Counted from the stretch's first letter, positions 19,239 to 27,715 are shown. The stretch is 64,000 bases of DNA from Sphingomonas sp. Leaf17 (GCF_001421505.1 NZ_LMKL01000009.1:62001-126000), one strand, 5' to 3'. Numbers and translations: made by a program. The notes: generated from the letters alone by a model not told the origin.

Positions 19239-20648
19239 ATGCAGGTCGTCACCCTCGACCGGCCCGATGACTTCGACGGCTGGCGCGCTGCCGCGCGCCG
19301 GCTTGTGCTGGCCGGTGTCGCACCCGATGCGGTGACATGGCAGGTCGGCAGCGAGGGCGGCGACCTGTTCGCGCTGACCGGCGATACGCCGCTCGCGGGC
19401 AGCGATGCACCGGAGGCGGGCGGCGATACGCCCGCCTTTTCCGTGCCGCGCGCGTTCGTCGATATCGCGGGCAAGGCGGCATTGTCGTCCGACCCGGCGC
19501 GGTTCGCCCTGCTGTACACATTGCTGCACCGGTTGCGGACGACGCCGAAGCTGATGGAGGACCACGCCGATCCGCTGGTGCGCTGGGTGGACCTGCTGGC
19601 CAAGGACGTGCGCCGCGACATCCACAAGATGCGCGCGTTCGTCCGATTCCGCGAAGTGACCGACGACGACGGCGCGCGCTTCGTCGCGTGGTTCGAGCCG
19701 GATCATCATATCGTCCGCGCCAATGCGACGTTTTTCGTCAACCGCTTCGCCAGCATGCGCTGGTCGATCCTGACACCCGAGCTGTCGATCCACTGGGACG
19801 GCACGACGCTGGTCGAAGGACCGCCCGCGACCCGGGCGGATGCGCCCGATGGCGACCCGACCGAGGCGGTCTGGAAAACCTATTACGCATCGACCTTCAA
19901 TCCCGCGCGCGTAAAGATCGGCGCGATGCTGAAGGAGATGCCGCGCAAATACTGGAAGAACATGCCCGAAACCGCGCTCGTTCCCGGGCTGCTGGCGGCG
20001 GCACAGGCACGGGAGAGCGGGATGATCGCAAGAGCGCGCGACACGGTGGGCGGCAACAGCATGATCGCGTGGGAGGCCCTGCGCGACGAGGCGACGGGCT
20101 GTACCCGATGCCCGCTGTACCAGCCGGCGACGCAGACCGTGTTCGGCGAGGGACCGGTCGACGCCGCGCTGATGTTCGTCGGCGAACAGCCCGGCGATCA
20201 GGAGGATCTGGCCGGTCGCCCGTTCGTGGGGCCTGCGGGGCAGGTGTTCGACCGGGCGATGGCGGCGGCGGGGATCGACCGCGCGACGGCCTATGTCACC
20301 AACGCGGTCAAGCATTTCAAGTTCGAGCCGCGCGGCAAGCGGCGCATCCACGCGAAGCCCGATACCGGCGAGATCGACGCCTGCCGCTGGTGGGTCGATC
20401 AGGAGCGGTTGCTGATCCGGCCCAAGGTCACCGTCGCGCTGGGCGCGACGGCCGCACGGTCACTGACCGGCAAGACCGTCACGATTTCGCGCGAACGCGG
20501 CCGACCGCTGACGCTCGCCGATGGCGGGACGGCGTTCATCACCGTGCATCCGAGCTATATCCTTCGGATCCCCGATGCGGCGGCGGCGGACGCGGAGTTT
20601 GCGCGATTTGTCGAGGATCTGAAGCTGGCCGCCGGGGCGGTGGGGTAA
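19239..20648 (+). CDS. DUF4130-UdgX fusion, uracil-DNA binding protein
   Basis: A 469-residue two-domain protein. Residues 1 to about 260 match the DUF4130/TIGR03915 helper domain (KDVRRDIHKMRAFVRF, WSILTPELSIHWDG, YWKNMPE). From about 285 a UdgX-type domain of the uracil-DNA glycosylase superfamily follows: CTRCPLY (iron-sulfur cysteines), GEQPGDQEDLAGRPFVGPAG, TNAVKHFKF and the diagnostic loop KRRIH with H371. In mycobacterial UdgX the equivalent histidine bonds covalently to uracil sites in DNA. The likely role is DNA repair or uracil recognition. The radical-SAM partner that often accompanies DUF4130 is not visible nearby. It starts 20 bp after the hemerythrin gene. Confidence 0.88.
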   Translation: MQVVTLDRPDDFDGWRAAARRLVLAGVAPDAVTWQVGSEGGDLFALTGDTPLAGSDAPEAGGDTPAFSVPRAFVDIAGKAALSSDPARFALLYTLLHRLRTTPKLMEDHADPLVRWVDLLAKDVRRDIHKMRAFVRFREVTDDDGARFVAWFEPDHHIVRANATFFVNRFASMRWSILTPELSIHWDGTTLVEGPPATRADAPDGDPTEAVWKTYYASTFNPARVKIGAMLKEMPRKYWKNMPETALVPGLLAAAQARESGMIARARDTVGGNSMIAWEALRDEATGCTRCPLYQPATQTVFGEGPVDAALMFVGEQPGDQEDLAGRPFVGPAGQVFDRAMAAAGIDRATAYVTNAVKHFKFEPRGKRRIHAKPDTGEIDACRWWVDQERLLIRPKVTVALGATAARSLTGKTVTISRERGRPLTLADGGTAFITVHPSYILRIPDAAAADAEFARFVEDLKLAAGAVG

Positions 20649-20655
20649 CGCTGTC

Positions 20656-20733
20656 CCGTCATTGCGAGCGCAGCGAAGCCATCCAGAGCGTGGCGGACGA
20701 CCCTGGATGGCTTCGCTGCGCTCATAATGACGG
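20656..20733. repeat. Palindromic repeat, 31-bp arms with two mismatches
   Basis: The arms 20656-20686 and 20703-20733 are inverted copies, starting CCGTCATTGCGAGCGCAGCG, with two mismatches near the right outer end. Same family as 13090-13167. It begins 7 bp after the UdgX gene stop and may terminate its transcript. Confidence 0.85.
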
Positions 20734-20758
20734 AATAGAGCGGGTCAATCTCGCCCCG

Positions 20759-20833
20759 CACCCTTCGCCGCCTTCGGTCCCCGCCCTCTCCCAACGGGAG
20801 CAGGACGGAGGCGCACGGCCCCCCGGCAGGGTG
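20759..20833. repeat. CCCTCTCCC-family repeat
   Basis: The outer stem CACCCT/AGGGTG (20759-20764 with 20828-20833) encloses an inner hairpin CTCCC-AAC-GGGAG (20788-20800) and a GGAGGCGCA segment. Shared words with 24747-24806 mark a second intergenic repeat family. It lies just downstream of the aldo/keto reductase gene (minus strand). Confidence 0.55.
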
Positions 20834-20847
20834 AGGACGACCCGGGG

Positions 20848-21642
20848 TCAGAACGCCGCGGGATCCGGGCCGATACGCCCGTCGGCATCGTCCAGCGCGT
20901 CGATCGCCGCAATGTCCTCGGCCGACAGCGCCACATCCGCCGAGGCCGCATTGTCGCTCAGATGGTCCGCATCCGCCGCCTTCGGGATCACCGACAGGCC
21001 ATGCGCCAGATGCCAGGCGATCACGACCTGCGCCGTGCTGCGCCCGATCCGGTCGGCGATGGCGACGATCGCCGGATCCTTCAGGACATCGCCCTGCCCC
21101 AGCGGGCTCCAGCTCTGCGTGATGATGCCGTGCGCCGTGTTATACGCCTGCAGGTCGCGCTGCTGAAACTTCGGGTGCAGTTCGATCTGGTTAACCGCAG
21201 GCGTGACGCCGGTGGCGGCGACGATTGCGTCGATATGCTCGGGCAGGAAGTTCGACACGCCGATCGACCGGGCCTTGCCGGCATCGCGCAAGGCGATCAA
21301 CGCCCTCCACGCATCGACATACCGGTCCTGCCCGGGCTTCGGCCAATGGATGAGATACAGGTCGACCGCGTCGACACCCAGCAGCGCAAGGCTTTCTTCC
21401 AGCGCGGCCGCCGCATCGTCGTGCCGGTCGTTCCACAATTTGGTGGTCAGGAACGCGTCCGATCCCTTGTACCCGTCGCCGACACCGCGCTCGTTGTCAT
21501 AGATCGCGGCGGTATCGACCAGCCGGATGCCGAGGTCTAGCCCGCGCCTGACGACGTGACCGACCTGTGCGTCGGGGATGAGGTAGGTGCCCATGCCAAG
21601 CGCGGGCATGGTGCGGCCATCGTTCAGGGTAAGATCGTGCAT
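20848..21642 (-). CDS. Aldo/keto reductase
   Basis: A 264-residue monomeric TIM-barrel NADPH-dependent carbonyl reductase of the bacterial 2,5-diketo-D-gluconate reductase-like group. The tetrad is visible: D43 and Y48 in VDTAAIYDNE, lysine in FLTTKLW and histidine in LYLIHWPKP. The NADPH-binding end SVIPKAADADHLSDN is also present. It reduces aldehydes or ketones; physiological substrate unknown. It lies between two repeat elements on one side and a divergent DedA gene 73 bp away on the other. Confidence 0.9.
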   Translation of the reverse strand: MHDLTLNDGRTMPALGMGTYLIPDAQVGHVVRRGLDLGIRLVDTAAIYDNERGVGDGYKGSDAFLTTKLWNDRHDDAAAALEESLALLGVDAVDLYLIHWPKPGQDRYVDAWRALIALRDAGKARSIGVSNFLPEHIDAIVAATGVTPAVNQIELHPKFQQRDLQAYNTAHGIITQSWSPLGQGDVLKDPAIVAIADRIGRSTAQVVIAWHLAHGLSVIPKAADADHLSDNAASADVALSAEDIAAIDALDDADGRIGPDPAAF

Positions 21643-21715
21643 CGGGGTTCAACCGATGCGATGCGCGTGTGGTTCCGGTTGACCCCGACCACGCCATCGC
21701 GCACATCGCGGCCCC

Positions 21716-22351
21716 ATGTTCGAAAAGATCCTCAGCGTCCTGGCGACCTTCACCATCGCGGTCATTTCCGGCGGCGGCTACATCGGCATCGCGCTGCTGA
21801 TGGCGATCGAAAGCGCCTGCATCCCGCTGCCGTCCGAGATCATCATGCCGTTCGCGGGCTATCTGGTGTCGACCGGGCAGTTCGACCTGTATCTGGCGGC
21901 GACCGCCGGGGCGATCGGCTGCAACCTGGGGTCGATCGTCGCCTATGAGGTCGGCAAGCGCGGCGGGCGGCCGATGGCGGAACGCTGGGGCCGGTATCTG
22001 CTGATCGGTGCGGACGAACTGGACAAGGCGGACCGGTTCTTCGACCGCTGGGGCAGTCTGGCGGTGCTGATCGGGCGGCTGCTGCCGGTCATCCGTTCGT
22101 TCATCGCGTTTCCGGCCGGGGTCGCGCGGATGCGGCTGGTGCCGTTCCACGTCTATACCTTCATCGGGTCGTGGCCGTGGTGCTTCGGGCTGGCCTGGGT
22201 CGGCATGAAGCTGGGCGACAAGTGGAATAGCGATCCGCGCGTGAAGGCGGCGTTCCACCAGGCGGATCTGGCGATCGGGCTGATCCTGGTCGCGCTGGTC
22301 GCGCTCTACATCTGGCACCGCGTCAACGGGATCAAGAAAAACCGCGCCTGA
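21716..22351 (+). CDS. DedA family membrane protein
   Basis: A 211-residue inner-membrane protein of the DedA/VTT superfamily. It shows the re-entrant-loop segment IESACIPLPSEIIMPFAGYL near residues 30-50, GAIGCNLGSIVAYEVGKRGG, and the second motif FDRWGSLAVLIGRLLPVIRSFIAFPAGVARM with its functional arginine and proline. DedA proteins act in lipid-carrier recycling and membrane homeostasis. The N-terminus is hydrophobic from the start. The last 20 bp overlap the convergent DJ-1/PfpI gene. Confidence 0.9.
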   Translation: MFEKILSVLATFTIAVISGGGYIGIALLMAIESACIPLPSEIIMPFAGYLVSTGQFDLYLAATAGAIGCNLGSIVAYEVGKRGGRPMAERWGRYLLIGADELDKADRFFDRWGSLAVLIGRLLPVIRSFIAFPAGVARMRLVPFHVYTFIGSWPWCFGLAWVGMKLGDKWNSDPRVKAAFHQADLAIGLILVALVALYIWHRVNGIKKNRA

Positions 22352-23024
22352 CCGCCGCGGCGCGCAAGTCCGCCGCGCGGGTCGGGGCCAGCGTATCCAT
22401 CCGCCGGCGATAGGCCGCCACCCGCTCCGGCCCCGCCTGTTCGGGCGAGCCGGCGGCAAAGGGCGGCTGCGGGTCGTATTCGAAGCCCAGCTGCACCATC
22501 CGCGCATGCGCCTCCCCGCGCAGCGCCGCCGTCAGCGTCAGCGCAAAGTCGATGCCCGCCGTCACGCCGCCGCCGGTAACGCGGTTCCGATCCGTGACGG
22601 TTCGCGCCCGCACCGGCTGCGCGCCGAACAGCGCCAGATGCTCGTGCCACGCCCAGTGCGTCGTCGCACGATAGCCGCGCAACAGCCGCGCCGCGCCAAG
22701 GATCAGCGATCCGGTACACACGCTGGTCACCCACGCCGCCTTCCCGCCGATCGCCGCGACCCAGTCCATTGCCGCATCGTCGGCCATGACGTCGGTCACG
22801 CCGATGCCGCCGGGGACGCACAGGACGTCGGCGGCGGGCACATCGTCGAAGGTCGCGGTCGGCAGGATCGCAAAGCCCGCATCGGTCATCACCGGATCGC
22901 GCGTCGCCCAGACGAGATCGAGTTTTACGTTGCCCAGCCGCGACAGGATCTGCGCCGGCCCGGTCAGATCGAGCTGCGTGACGTTCGGGAACAGCAGGAA
23001 GGCGAGATGCAGGGGTGTGGTCAT
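22332..23024 (-). CDS. DJ-1/PfpI family protein (isonitrile hydratase-like)
   Basis: A 230-residue protein with the glutamine-amidotransferase-like DJ-1/PfpI fold. It has an N-terminal LAFLLFPNVTQLDLTGPAQ, the nucleophile-elbow cysteine in TSVCTGSLILGAA, and ATTHWAWHEHL plus TGGGVTAGIDF, all typical of the InhA/GlxA-like branch without a DNA-binding AraC domain. InhA-type members hydrate isonitriles to N-formamides; substrate here unproven. ATG 23024 overlaps the stop of the upstream membrane-protein gene (ATGA), so the two are co-translated. Its 3' end overlaps the convergent dedA gene. Confidence 0.82.
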   Translation of the reverse strand: MTTPLHLAFLLFPNVTQLDLTGPAQILSRLGNVKLDLVWATRDPVMTDAGFAILPTATFDDVPAADVLCVPGGIGVTDVMADDAAMDWVAAIGGKAAWVTSVCTGSLILGAARLLRGYRATTHWAWHEHLALFGAQPVRARTVTDRNRVTGGGVTAGIDFALTLTAALRGEAHARMVQLGFEYDPQPPFAAGSPEQAGPERVAAYRRRMDTLAPTRAADLRAAAVRRGFS

Positions 23025-24433
23025 GGTCGATCGCTCCGGCGGGCATGGTGGACGATCAGCGCCAGCAGGGGCGCGGCGATGGCGCAGTACAGCCCCAGCC
23101 CGGCCCAGGGCGACCAGCCGAACCATTCGCCTGGCAATGTCTGCAACTGGCCCGCGCTGAACCGGACTTTCCAGACAAGGCTCCAGACCGGCCAGTCATA
23201 GTCGGGGGGCGCAAAGATGTCGGCGCTGGCGATCATCAGGTTCATCGCCATGGCGAGGCCGAGCAGCGCCGCCAATCCGGCCCGTGCGGCACGGCGCGAC
23301 AGGCTGGCCCACCACGGGGCCAGACCGATCGCGGCGAGGCCGACCAGCGGTATCGCATGACGCGGACCGGTGGAATTGCCGCCATCCCAGTAGAAATAGG
23401 CCGCGTTGACGAGCAGCGCCACGGCAACCCCGGTCGCGGCCATGATCGCCAGCGCGCGCGTGGGCCGGGTATCCGCCAGCCGCGCAAGGCCGAACGGCGC
23501 GAACAGCACCAGCGCCGGCGCGACCCACACCAACCCGCGATGCGAGCCGAACAGGATCGCCCACAGCACCGATGGTCGCGGCACGCCGAGGCCGAACAGT
23601 CCCTGGTTCATCCCCTCGAACCCGACCACGTCCTGATAGCCGAGATGGAACGCGGTGCCGTACGCGAGCAGGTTGTAGAGGCCGAGCGGCACCAGCGCGA
23701 CGAAGCCGCCCAGCGCGGCGACGCCGATCATCCGCCAGCGCCGAGGGTGCGGCCACCAGTGCGTCACCGCCCAGATCGCGACGACGCCGCCGACCAGCGC
23801 CGCCTGATATTCGACCACCACCGCCCAGCCGAGCGCCAGCCCGACCAGCAGCGCGCGCGGCCATAGCCCACGCGCGGTCCACGTCGACCACAGCGCGATC
23901 ACCAGCAGCGCGGCGACCGGCGCATGGCCCAGCAAGGTGGTCGACCAGCCCCAGACCGGCGTGGCCAGCGCGAACCCCAGGGCCGCGAACACACCCGCCC
24001 CCGCGCGACCGGTCAGCGCCAGCCCCAGGTCGTAGAGCAGCGCGGCGGCCAGCGCGGTCAGCAGCGCCGGGCCGATCGCCACCGCGATCCGCTGGCGCAA
24101 CCGCAGATAGCGCGTGAAGTGCGGCTCGCCGGCCAGCAGGATCTGGTCCGCCGCCGTCTCCCCGGTCGCCATATGGGCGATCGCGACCGCCGGCATCGCC
24201 ATCAGCGTCATGCCCGGTGCCTTGTCGAGATAGGCGTGTCCGGCAAACCGCGCCTTGTCGATCGTCAGGTCCGCGAATTCGTCGATCGTCGCGTCGCCAT
24301 CCTCGACCAGGCTGATCGCCGCGAACAGGCGGGTCGCGTTGTTGGGATTGAACTCCCACGATCCGAACCATGCGCAGGACAGCCAGACGAGCGCGAAGAT
24401 CAGAATGGGCAGGCGACGGCCGGGTCGGGTCAT
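23021..24433 (-). CDS. Polytopic membrane protein, GT-C glycosyltransferase-like
   Basis: A 470-residue protein with roughly 11-12 hydrophobic helices and a substantial first extracytoplasmic loop (residues about 29-70: FNPNNATRLFAAISLVEDGDATIDEF). An acidic patch after the first helix and periplasmic loops with HYLDKAPG-like content recall the GT-C lipid-linked glycosyltransferase layout, but no diagnostic motif is certain. I would call it a GT-C-like or uncharacterised integral membrane protein. It overlaps the DJ-1/PfpI gene by four bases. A structured-looking leader lies upstream (24460-24563). Confidence 0.65.
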   Translation of the reverse strand: MTRPGRRLPILIFALVWLSCAWFGSWEFNPNNATRLFAAISLVEDGDATIDEFADLTIDKARFAGHAYLDKAPGMTLMAMPAVAIAHMATGETAADQILLAGEPHFTRYLRLRQRIAVAIGPALLTALAAALLYDLGLALTGRAGAGVFAALGFALATPVWGWSTTLLGHAPVAALLVIALWSTWTARGLWPRALLVGLALGWAVVVEYQAALVGGVVAIWAVTHWWPHPRRWRMIGVAALGGFVALVPLGLYNLLAYGTAFHLGYQDVVGFEGMNQGLFGLGVPRPSVLWAILFGSHRGLVWVAPALVLFAPFGLARLADTRPTRALAIMAATGVAVALLVNAAYFYWDGGNSTGPRHAIPLVGLAAIGLAPWWASLSRRAARAGLAALLGLAMAMNLMIASADIFAPPDYDWPVWSLVWKVRFSAGQLQTLPGEWFGWSPWAGLGLYCAIAAPLLALIVHHARRSDRP

Positions 24434-24459
24434 CGTTGCTGTCTGCCCCAGCGAGGGTG

Positions 24460-24563
24460 GCGTGGGAAGGGCATGTGTGTCGCGCGGCGAGGACTGCCCT
24501 CCCCTCGCATGCGATCCCGGATTGCTCCGGTCCTACGGCAGGCAGATTCACCGTGTCCCACGC
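24460..24563 (-). ncRNA. Possible structured leader RNA
   Basis: An 8-bp outer stem (GCGTGGGA 24460-24467 with TCCCACGC 24556-24563) closes two inner hairpins: GCGAGG/CCTCGC (24487-24492 with 24503-24508) and CCGGA/TCCGG (24517-24521 with 24526-24530). Read on the minus strand the second has a GCAA, i.e. GNRA, tetraloop, and the loop of the first contains GGCAG that could pair with CTGCC outside it. It precedes the membrane-protein start by 26 bp, a riboswitch-like position. I match it to no known class. Confidence 0.35.
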
Positions 24564-24746
24564 GACGTGGGGGGCGTATGCACCGACGGCACGCGATCAG
24601 CAACAGCGGGGCGGCCAACGACGGTCACCGTGTCGCGACCGTCGCCACGATCGTCACCCCGGATCACGGGCGAATCAGGCACGGGGGGGGGTCATGAGGG
24701 CTGGCTGCCGCGCCCGCTGGTTCCGGTCCGGTCGCCCTTACTTCGT

Positions 24747-24806
24747 GACACCCTCTCCCGATGGGAGAGGGAGGGAGGCGCAAAGCGCCGGAATGGTGAG
24801 GGTGTC
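24747..24806. repeat. CCCTCTCCC-family repeat with three nested stems
   Basis: The outer stem is GACACCCTC/GAGGGTGTC (24747-24755 with 24798-24806). Inner hairpins are CTCTCCC-GAT-GGGAGAG (24753-24769) and GGCGC-AAA-GCGCC (24777-24789). It resembles 20759-20833. It lies 5 bp beyond the stop of the small exported protein gene and may serve as its terminator. Confidence 0.7.
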
Positions 24807-24811
24807 CCCCA

Positions 24812-25279
24812 TTACGGCAGGACCGGCGCCTGCGACGCCCGCGCCGCGTTCTCGCGCTTGGATTCGCGTACGCGCTGGGCGAAGCAGCCGGTCTGGCCGC
24901 CGGCGCCGATCGTCGAGCAGCTGCCGATGCTGTTCGTACCGACGCCGGTCGACAGCGTGCTGTCCGCGCGCGCGGCCCAGCTTTCGTTTTCGGGGGTGAT
25001 CTGAAGCTCGCGCAGCTCCTTGGGCACGCGAAACTGTTCCTGCGCGCTGCGGCGTTCGCAGATGACGATCTCGTCGCCATCGGTGTTGGTCGGGCAGCGT
25101 TCGTTGCCGTACAGCACCAGCACGCCGTTGATCGGCGCGCGCTTCGCGACCTCGCCGGGAGCCTCGATCCGCTTTGCCGCCGGGGCCCCGGGCATCGCCG
25201 CCTGTTGCGCGCCGGCCGTTCCGGGCAGGAGCGACAGGGCGGCGGCCATCCCGGGCAACACGAACGGGTTGATCTTCAT
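24812..25279 (-). CDS. Small exported protein of unknown function
   Basis: A 155-residue protein with a clear Sec signal (MKINPFVLPGMAAALSLLPGTAGA, cleavage near residue 24). The mature part has a conserved-looking core: VLVLYGNERCPTNTDGDEIVICERR, RVPKELRELQITPENESWAAR, and four cysteines that could form disulfides in the periplasm. The family is not recognised. An AGGAG ribosome site precedes the ATG. It follows coq7 by 8 bp and is likely the last gene of the ctpA-dsbB-coq7 operon. Confidence 0.75.
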   Translation of the reverse strand: MKINPFVLPGMAAALSLLPGTAGAQQAAMPGAPAAKRIEAPGEVAKRAPINGVLVLYGNERCPTNTDGDEIVICERRSAQEQFRVPKELRELQITPENESWAARADSTLSTGVGTNSIGSCSTIGAGGQTGCFAQRVRESKRENAARASQAPVLP

Positions 25280-25287
25280 GACGTCTC

Positions 25288-25839
25288 CTAAATCCGCTTC
25301 GCAGCGGCGATCGCGACCTTGCAGCCCATGCGGATGATCCCGCTCAAAACCGGATAGCCAAACGTCGCCTCCGCGCCATTGGCCAGCGCGTGGTCGCGGT
25401 GCTCGACCTCCTCGGCCTGGAAATCGGCGATCGCGGCGGACAGCTCGGGATCGCTGTCGCCCAGTTCGACCAGTTGTTCGGCATAATGCTTGTCGATCTC
25501 GGTCTCGACCGCGGCGGTGCAGGCCATCGCCGCGTTCGGCCCCATCGCCGCCGTCACCGCGCCCAGCGCGAAGCCCGCCACGTCCCAGAAGGGTTGCAGT
25601 ACGGTCGGCCGGACGCCGCGTTCGACGATCATCCGGTCGAAGAACAGCCGGTGCCGTTCCTCCTGCTGCGCCATGTGATGGATCGCGCGCGCGGTCGGAT
25701 GGCGATCGCCGAAAATGGCGAGCTGGCCCGCATAGATGCGGGTCGCGCCATATTCCCCGGCCTGATCGACGCGGATCATCGCATCGCTGGCGCGGGGCCG
25801 GTCGCCGGGCTTCCAGCGGGTCATCGCCCTGGCCGTCAT
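25288..25839 (-). CDS. coq7: Demethoxyubiquinone hydroxylase, Coq7 type
   Basis: A di-iron monooxygenase (183 residues) that hydroxylates 2-polyprenyl-3-methyl-6-methoxy-1,4-benzoquinone in ubiquinone synthesis, at the inner membrane. The six di-iron ligands are visible: glutamate in VDQAGEYGA, E-x-x-H in QQEERHRLF, glutamate in AVETEIDKHY, and E-x-x-H in QAEEVEHRDHA. This type replaces UbiF in many alphaproteobacteria. The start codon overlaps the dsbB stop (ATGA). Confidence 0.95.
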   Translation of the reverse strand: MTARAMTRWKPGDRPRASDAMIRVDQAGEYGATRIYAGQLAIFGDRHPTARAIHHMAQQEERHRLFFDRMIVERGVRPTVLQPFWDVAGFALGAVTAAMGPNAAMACTAAVETEIDKHYAEQLVELGDSDPELSAAIADFQAEEVEHRDHALANGAEATFGYPVLSGIIRMGCKVAIAAAKRI

Positions 25840-26342
25840 CGCATCGTCCTTCTGTCCGTTCGCATCGTCATCAGGATCACCAACGCGCCACCCAGCGAAA
25901 GGATCGCATTATAGCCGGCGAGCGAAATGCCGAACAACCGCCACTGCGCCACGTCGCAGCGGATCAGCGGCGCGTTCAGGATCGAGCGCAGCCGGTCCGC
26001 CGCCGTCGCGCCCGACAGGTCGACGGTCGAGGTGCAGGCGGTGAACCCCTGCCACCAGCCATATTCGACGCCCGCATGCGCCACGCCGATCACGCCGCTG
26101 ACCGCGACCAGCAGCGCGGCCACCACCACCAGCGCGTTCGACAGCCGGCGCGGCATGAGGAACGCCAGCAGCGCCACGACGACCGCCGCATAATGCGGCC
26201 AGCGTTGCCAGTGGCACATCTCGCACGGGTACAGCCCGCCGATCAGCTGCGCCCCCCACGCGCCGCCGAGCAACGCGGCGGGCAACAGCAGCGCGATCCA
26301 GCGCGCGCGGATCTCGCCCCGGGTCGCGCGGCGGCCGATCAC
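25836..26342 (-). CDS. dsbB: Disulfide bond formation protein B
   Basis: Inner-membrane quinone-linked oxidase of periplasmic DsbA, 168 residues, four hydrophobic helices. The first redox pair is C-x-x-C in YPCEMCHWQRWPHY; the second pair is the cysteines of TACTSTVDLSG and LIRCDVAQW in the second periplasmic loop. The start is taken as GTG 26342, whose GTGA overlaps the ctpA stop; no better ATG exists before the first helix. It is also coupled to coq7 downstream. Confidence 0.9.
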   Translation of the reverse strand: MIGRRATRGEIRARWIALLLPAALLGGAWGAQLIGGLYPCEMCHWQRWPHYAAVVVALLAFLMPRRLSNALVVVAALLVAVSGVIGVAHAGVEYGWWQGFTACTSTVDLSGATAADRLRSILNAPLIRCDVAQWRLFGISLAGYNAILSLGGALVILMTMRTDRRTMR

Positions 26343-27715
26343 TTGGCCGGTGCCGGCGTCGGCTTCACGACCGGCCGGGTCGCGGCGGCGACCTGCACCG
26401 GCCCGCCCAGCCGGGCGACGGTCTTCAGCGCGTAGTAAAGCTGGAAGTCGTCGACGCCCTGTTTCTTCAACTGTTCGGGCGTCATCGCGAAGCGCGGATC
26501 GGTCTTGGTATCCTCCTCCAGCACCTTGTTGTCGGCCTTGACCTCGTTGATGAGATGACGGCGCAGATCGGCCTCGCGGAAGACGGGGCGCGTCTTGTAA
26601 TCCTCGTCGGTCAGCTGCGGCACGGCGATGTCGGGTTCGATCCCGCCCTCCTGCACCGACCGGCCCGACGGCGTGTAGTAGCGCGCGGTCGTCAGGCGCA
26701 GCGCGGTCTGCGGCCCGATCTGGAGCAGGGTCTGGACCGATCCCTTGCCGAAGGTCCGCTCGCCCATCACCAGCGCGCGGTGATGATCCTGCAATGCGCC
26801 GGCGACGATCTCGGAGGCGGAGGCCGTACCCGAATCGGTCAGCACCACGACCGGCAGGCCGTGCGCGTCGTCGCCGGGCTTGGCATAATAGCGTTCGATG
26901 TCGTTCTTCTCGCGCCCGCGCTGCGACACGATCTCGCCACGATCGAGGAACGCGTCCGACACCGCGATCGCCTGCGTCAGCAACCCGCCGCCATTCTCGC
27001 GCAGGTCGACGACGTAACCGAGCGGCCGGTGGCCCAGCGACTTGTCGATCGCCATGATCGCCGCGCGCGTGTCGGCGCCGGTGCTTTCGGAGAAGGTGTT
27101 GATGTTGATATAGCCGACATCGCCGCGCACTTCCCATTTCACGGGGCGCTGGACGATGACTTCGCGCATCATCGTCACCTCGACCGGCTTGTCGCGGCCG
27201 GGACGAACCAGCGTCAGCGAAATCTTGGTGCCGGGCTTGCCGCGCATCAGGCCGATCGATTCGTCCAGCGTGTCGCCGTAGATCAGCTTGCCGTCGATAT
27301 GCGTGATATAATCGCCCGACTTCACGCCCGCGCGCGCCGCCGGGGTATCCTCCTGCGGGGCGACGACCTTGACCGCGCCGTCCTCCATCTGCACCGTCAG
27401 GCCGAGGCCGCCGTAATTGCCCTCGGTCTGGATCCGCAGGTTTTCGTAATCGAGCGCATCGACATAGGAGCTGTGCGGGTCGAGCGCCGCCAGCATCCCC
27501 TGGATCGCGCCCTTGATGAGCGTCTTGTCGTCGACCTTGTCGACATAGTCCGCCTTCACCCGGTTGTAGACGTCGAGCAATTGGTCGAACTCGCGATAGG
27601 TGTCGGTATCGGCGGCCACCGCCGCGGTCGCGATGCCGACCAGCCCGAGGATCGCGGTCGCGGTAGTCAGTTTGGAACGGGCAGACTTTGGACGGGCAGA
27701 CTGGGGACGGGTCAT
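26339..27715 (-). CDS. ctpA: S41 family C-terminal processing protease
   Basis: A periplasmic, membrane-anchored serine protease (458 residues) of the CtpA/Tsp family. It has an N-terminal signal or anchor (about 14-33), a PDZ domain (about 90-165, starting GLGLTVQMEDGAVKVV), and the S41 core with the serine motif SGTASASEIVAGAL and the lysine in GKGSVQTLLQIG. It degrades or trims envelope proteins. It follows an EnvC-like gene, and CtpA-type proteases are often linked to cell-wall hydrolase control. Start ATG 27715 has AGGA about 8 bp upstream; ATG 27742 is the alternative. Confidence 0.94.
   Translation of the reverse strand: MTRPQSARPKSARSKLTTATAILGLVGIATAAVAADTDTYREFDQLLDVYNRVKADYVDKVDDKTLIKGAIQGMLAALDPHSSYVDALDYENLRIQTEGNYGGLGLTVQMEDGAVKVVAPQEDTPAARAGVKSGDYITHIDGKLIYGDTLDESIGLMRGKPGTKISLTLVRPGRDKPVEVTMMREVIVQRPVKWEVRGDVGYININTFSESTGADTRAAIMAIDKSLGHRPLGYVVDLRENGGGLLTQAIAVSDAFLDRGEIVSQRGREKNDIERYYAKPGDDAHGLPVVVLTDSGTASASEIVAGALQDHHRALVMGERTFGKGSVQTLLQIGPQTALRLTTARYYTPSGRSVQEGGIEPDIAVPQLTDEDYKTRPVFREADLRRHLINEVKADNKVLEEDTKTDPRFAMTPEQLKKQGVDDFQLYYALKTVARLGGPVQVAAATRPVVKPTPAPAK

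Larger units (their letters stand above)
24434..24811. other. 378-bp gene-free gap between two minus-strand genes
   Basis: No ORF in this stretch has coding support. It contains the potential folded RNA at 24460-24563 near the start of the membrane-protein gene and a CCCTCTCCC-family repeat at 24747-24806 near the end of the next gene. The middle (24600-24740) shows nothing recognisable apart from a run of G near 24685. Confidence 0.6.

Noticed and set aside
24460..24563. Cobalamin, TPP, glycine or SRP RNA identity for the folded leader
   Set aside because: None of the conserved core words of those RNAs (for example the B12 box GCCACTG or the TPP CTGAGA) is present; kept only as an unassigned structure.
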